Shown: positions 60,638 to 64,000 of the stretch, in pieces
Layout: every line of letters begins with the position of its first letter
Numbering within the stretch: position 1 is the stretch's first letter
Assembly (NCBI GenBank): GCA_965153455.1
Contig: OZ234498.1
Span: forward strand, 4,526,001 to 4,590,000
Source: Sphagnum compactum
Taxonomy: Eukaryota; Bryophyta; Sphagnopsida; Sphagnales
Length of the DNA stretch: 64,000 nucleotides
Reading direction: 5' to 3'
Made by a program: the position numbers and the translations under genes
Notes under the pieces: model-generated
What the model was told of the DNA's origin: nothing
Databases searched by the model: none
What the model saw: the letters and a program-made list of their open reading frames with translations, nothing else

Positions 60638-62419
60638 TCACACATAGTTCAAAGAACTCCCACCTCCAGGCATTGAGTATGTTTGCTCAGGGATACTGTA
60701 CCCACCAACTACCACAATACTTCCCTCCTGAAGATCTTTGATTTCACGCAGAGATGAGCTACCACGTAGCACCCCTGCAACGAGCCCCACCCTCTGGGGC
60801 ACCTTCTTGACCAACTGGCTTGGTCGGATAACAATTCCATCCAAGAGCAGACCACTGCTCCAAATACCTGCATGGAGTTCTGTCATGGAAAATTGCAACT
60901 CCAAGGACCTGCCCTCATGTTCTACCTGAAACTCTCCACCATCAAATTCAAGCCACTTGTGGCTCCCTCTCAATAAGGGGAAGCCTTGAAGCTTGTTAGT
61001 GCAGTTGAGGTACTGTTGTGAGTCTGCATGCTGGCCATCGTTTGTAGCCAGGCGGAAGATGACAGGTTTAGTATGTTCTAAAGTATATGCTGTTACAGGC
61101 AGGTGTCTCTCCCTTGATATTGGTTGGACTCCTGCCAGTTGCAGCCTCCATGACAGTGTGTATCTTCCTTGGGGCAAAGAGCAGTTAAAGACTCCACTCA
61201 CTTCCACCAATACTGCAGCCTTTGAGTATGCCACCTCTGAAAACCTGCAGTCAGAAAAATTTACAATCTGTCATAGACAAGAAATACTCAGTAAGCTCAA
61301 CTCTGTCAAATCAGCTAGAAGTTGAGCTCGGCTTCAAACAAACAGACAAATCGTGATCAGATACGGCCATGATGATCTTGTATGAAAACAGCATCAACTA
61401 AAATGGGATATATCTTGAGAGGTCTCATCTGTTGCATTATGTAACAAGAGAGCTGTGCATTGGGAACTCAAATTTGCACTGTCAGATGGTTGTTCGCATA
61501 TGTCAGGTGGATGGCCTGGCTCAAGAAACATCCCTTCCCCTAATAACTGACTGGCCCTTCAATTGTTGACAGACCTGGATTCCATGTTATGGGGGAGCCA
61601 TTCCCAGTATCTGGCATCGTCTCCACGTACAATTGTGAACTTTTTAGCTGAAATAGTGCAGCAAACTCCTCCAGTTGCACGGTCCAACCAGTATCCCTGC
61701 TCAATCATTACCAGTTATTAGTTCTTAAAAAAATAAATTCAGAGCTGACTCTGCACCATGATATAGATCAATGCCATATCCTATTTGTCAAAACCCAAAC
61801 CAACAAATCCAACTGGTTATGTTCTTCTCGCAAGGGAAGAAGCCAGCTGAAATCCAGGACCAAAGCTGAAGACAAGGACCAAAGGTAGTTAAAAGCTACA
61901 CTGCCATCTCTTTTCAAAACACTGAGCCACATACAATGTGCCCTAGTCTGCTCTATACGAAAGAATGAAGATGGAAATAATGTTTATTACCTCAGTCCCA
62001 TTTTGAAGAAAAATCTGTTTGCACAAAAGATGGTACAGATCTCTCTTTGAATTGTATGGAGCCAAAGGCCTGTAATTCATTGCAAGGGATACAACCTCAC
62101 TGTAATTGAAGGGAAGCATGTTCTCCCACACCAGATCCCATCCAGATGCTTCTCCAAAAGTGCGATTAACAAGGGCAAGCCTTGCTACATCCCATGGACT
62201 TGTGTATGCCAAAATCAGTGCAATACAACCTGCCGGTAGATTTCCTAGTCCTCTGGATTCTCCTTCATCATTACAACCATCTATAGTTCCAGCATCACCC
62301 TCTTCTTCTTCTTCTTCATTATCATCATCATCATCCTCAGCAAAATGAAACACTCTGTTTTTGATACCTGACATGCTACACTGATCCCCTATGACCTTGT
62401 CTGAGTGTTCACACTCCAT
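60638..62419 (-). CDS. F-box protein with phloem-protein-2-like domain (PP2-A13-like)
   Basis: Exons 62419-61991, 61696-61575 and 61244-60638 have GT-AG borders and matched phases, giving 385 aa. An F-box lies at about 57-103 (LGNLPAGCIALILAYTSP, DVARLALVNRTF, WENMLP). The remainder is a PP2 domain: GYWLDRATGGVCCTISAKKF, DDARYWEWLP, EVAYSKAAVLVEVSGVF, then the beta-rich lectin-like part with WLEFDGGEF and GIWSSGLLLDGIVIRP. F-box/PP2 proteins join SCF ubiquitin ligases and may read glycans or other ligands. Unusual for the family is a long N-terminal tail with an acidic run (about residues 29-41, all D/E/N). The ATG at 62419 is the first in the open stretch after a stop or acceptor TAG near 62485; an upstream coding exon cannot be excluded because FHFAG at the beginning of the open stretch resembles FHFAE after the ATG. 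Confidence 0.92.
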
Positions 62420-64000
62420 TACTATTGCTGAGTTCCCTGACACTCCAGCAAAGTGAAATAACTTCTCTTTTGATGGCACTAGCCCCTACATTCCAAGTAC
62501 TGTCTCATTGTCAACAACACCTACAACTGAATAGTAAATGCTCCAGTTTCCCGAAGTGATGGACACACTTCTTGTTCTTTGCTCCAGAGATAGATCCTTC
62601 AATGTATCTGCATCTTCCAGACTGGATGGCATAACCCATTGTCTTCTTTGACAACAAATCACTCATGACTGGATGATGCTTGATGACTGTTCTATTGCTC
62701 AAAGATTCCCAATCGTGTCTTACAGTAGTAGATCACAGAAAGTCCTGCACCACTTGATTACATTTGACCTGCACACACACACACACACGCACACACACAC
62801 ATGTAATATAAGGTCCAGTTTCTTCAATGCCAGCAGCGCTGTTTTTTTCTGGCTTTCGCTACACATTGCTCCTTCACACATGATCTAGCAAGGACTTATA
62901 GTCCTGTCATCCTCATACCTCATACTCGCAGAACCACTCTAGAATGTTCTTGTTGTTGTTTGTCTTCCTGACATGATTTGTATTCTGGATGAATCTGCAC
63001 TGAAAAGGGTTTTGCTTTGTGCAATAAAGCTTAGCAATGTGTGGACAAGGAGCCACATGATCCTCTGCTGCCTGGAACAGGCTGAGGCAGAGCTCGTGTT
63101 GCATACTACCATCATCAACCATGGACCACAAAACCATCACCAAAAACCACATAATAATATAAACTGATTCTTCTGCATCCTCTGCAAACACCTAAGACCA
63201 TACATAACACCACAACAACAACAATAATAATGTGATGCAGAAGAGCTTGTCAATCCTCCCGCAACACCTACAACAACCACCTGAAAAAAAAGAGAAAAAA
63301 CATAGAATACAACAACATGCTTCCCAAATTCAAACTCCCTGGTGTTCAATGGTGTGAAGTTCTTCTAGAAGCTTCTGGACTCAAGCTAAAGGTCCCTGGT
63401 AACCCGGAAGTAAATAGGGTGCAGCTTCTCCTCCCCTCCTTCTCTCTGACGTGATCTTTAAGGGAAAAAACGCCCCATATTCCATGCAGAAACCATGATG
63501 CCCGAATGGCATCATCATCATCACAAAGTTGAGGAAATTCGGCTGGCGAGAGAACAAGACTCAACAAAGCAAAAGAAAGAAGAAGGAGAGACAGAGAGAA
63601 ATCTACCAAAGCAAAATCCGATTCGCAGCATCAGCAGCAGCAGAAGTACGATGTGATGCCAAAGAAAATGAAGGGGGAAGAAGGCAAAAAGGGGGAAAAT
63701 GTTTGATGTTCACACGATGTGGTCATTTGTAGCAGCAGCTGCTTTGCAGAAGCTTGCATGACGTTGTTGTAGTTGAGGAGGAGGAGTCGAGGGGGGAAAA
63801 AGAAAGAAGGCAGAAGAAGAAGAACAAGAACAAGCTACAAATCGCAGCTGCTGCCATTGTTGTTCTCCAAAGCTTTGATCTCCAAACCCTAATAGCACAA
63901 CAACAAGCTTACTTTTGCTGCTGCTGCTGTTACACCACCATTTTTCCACCTATCAACTCTCTCTCCTACAATCCAAATCTTGTGTTCAAAAATTCTTCAA
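62420..64000. other. Upstream region of the F-box gene
   Basis: Contains an (AC)n tract at about 62771-62801, GA-rich stretches at 63570-63600 and a telo-box AAACCCTA near 63885. This could be the leader and promoter of the F-box gene, perhaps with a leader intron. No separate gene is recognised. Confidence 0.4.

Noticed and set aside
1-64000. tRNA, rRNA and known microRNA genes
   Set aside because: I looked for T-loop words such as GGTTCGAATCC on both strands and for common plant microRNA sequences by eye and found none. A covariance-model search would be needed to exclude them.

Overview
This window is nuclear DNA of a land plant. The genes are plant genes: a cutin-type glycerol-3-phosphate acyltransferase, a plastid ABC1K kinase, a RMA-type membrane RING ligase, an ankyrin/GPCR-chaperone protein and an F-box/PP2 protein. 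Introns are spliceosomal GT-AG, plant-type AAACCCT repeats are scattered about, and the intergenic DNA is very AT-rich with decayed plant transposons. The short introns (mostly 100-500 bases), the intronless GC-rich J-domain gene and the style of the transposon fossils would fit a seed-free plant such as a moss, but that is an impression and the species cannot be named from the sequence.

Layout. 1-3.7 kb: a 2.3-kb element with ~310-base terminal inverted repeats and no transposase, with a 319-base Tourist-like MITE inside it. 4.3-6.1 kb: a tandemly duplicated, CT/GA-rich, leader-like region with short hydrophobic ORFs. 6.1-12.5 kb: AT-rich, no recognisable gene. 12.5-13.0 kb: a telomere-like stretch followed by a row of imperfect hairpins. 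15.4-17.4 kb (+): GPAT, 3 exons. 21.5-28.3 kb (-): ABC1K, 20 exons. 28.5-35.7 kb: fossils of hAT-like and PIF/Harbinger transposases, then an LTR-like segment, a 155-base tandem array and a truncated Ty3-type gag. 35.7-37.1 kb (-): intronless TPR-like/J-domain protein. 38.3-38.9 kb (-): decayed Ty1/copia gag. 39-45.5 kb: very AT-rich, possibly including a CACTA-type element. 47.3-48.1 kb (-): RMA-type RING E3 ligase. 49.6-52.6 kb (-): ankyrin/GPCR-chaperone protein, 4 coding exons. 54-60.6 kb: non-coding with several local repeats. 60.6-62.4 kb (-): F-box/PP2 protein, 3 exons.

The genes do not form a pathway. GPAT serves extracellular lipid (cutin) synthesis, the ABC1K plastid prenyl-lipid metabolism, the RING and F-box proteins ubiquitin-dependent turnover, and the J-domain protein chaperone work. 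No new defence or mobile system with convincing machinery was found. The signals most worth checking are the hairpin row at 12.6-13.0 kb, the duplicated leader at 4.3-5.3 kb, the exact 155-base array beside the J-domain gene, the in-frame 57-base repeat in GPAT intron 1, and the nested inverted-repeat elements at 1.4-3.7 kb. Exon borders were placed by eye from splice sites, phase and protein-family similarity; transcript data were not available.
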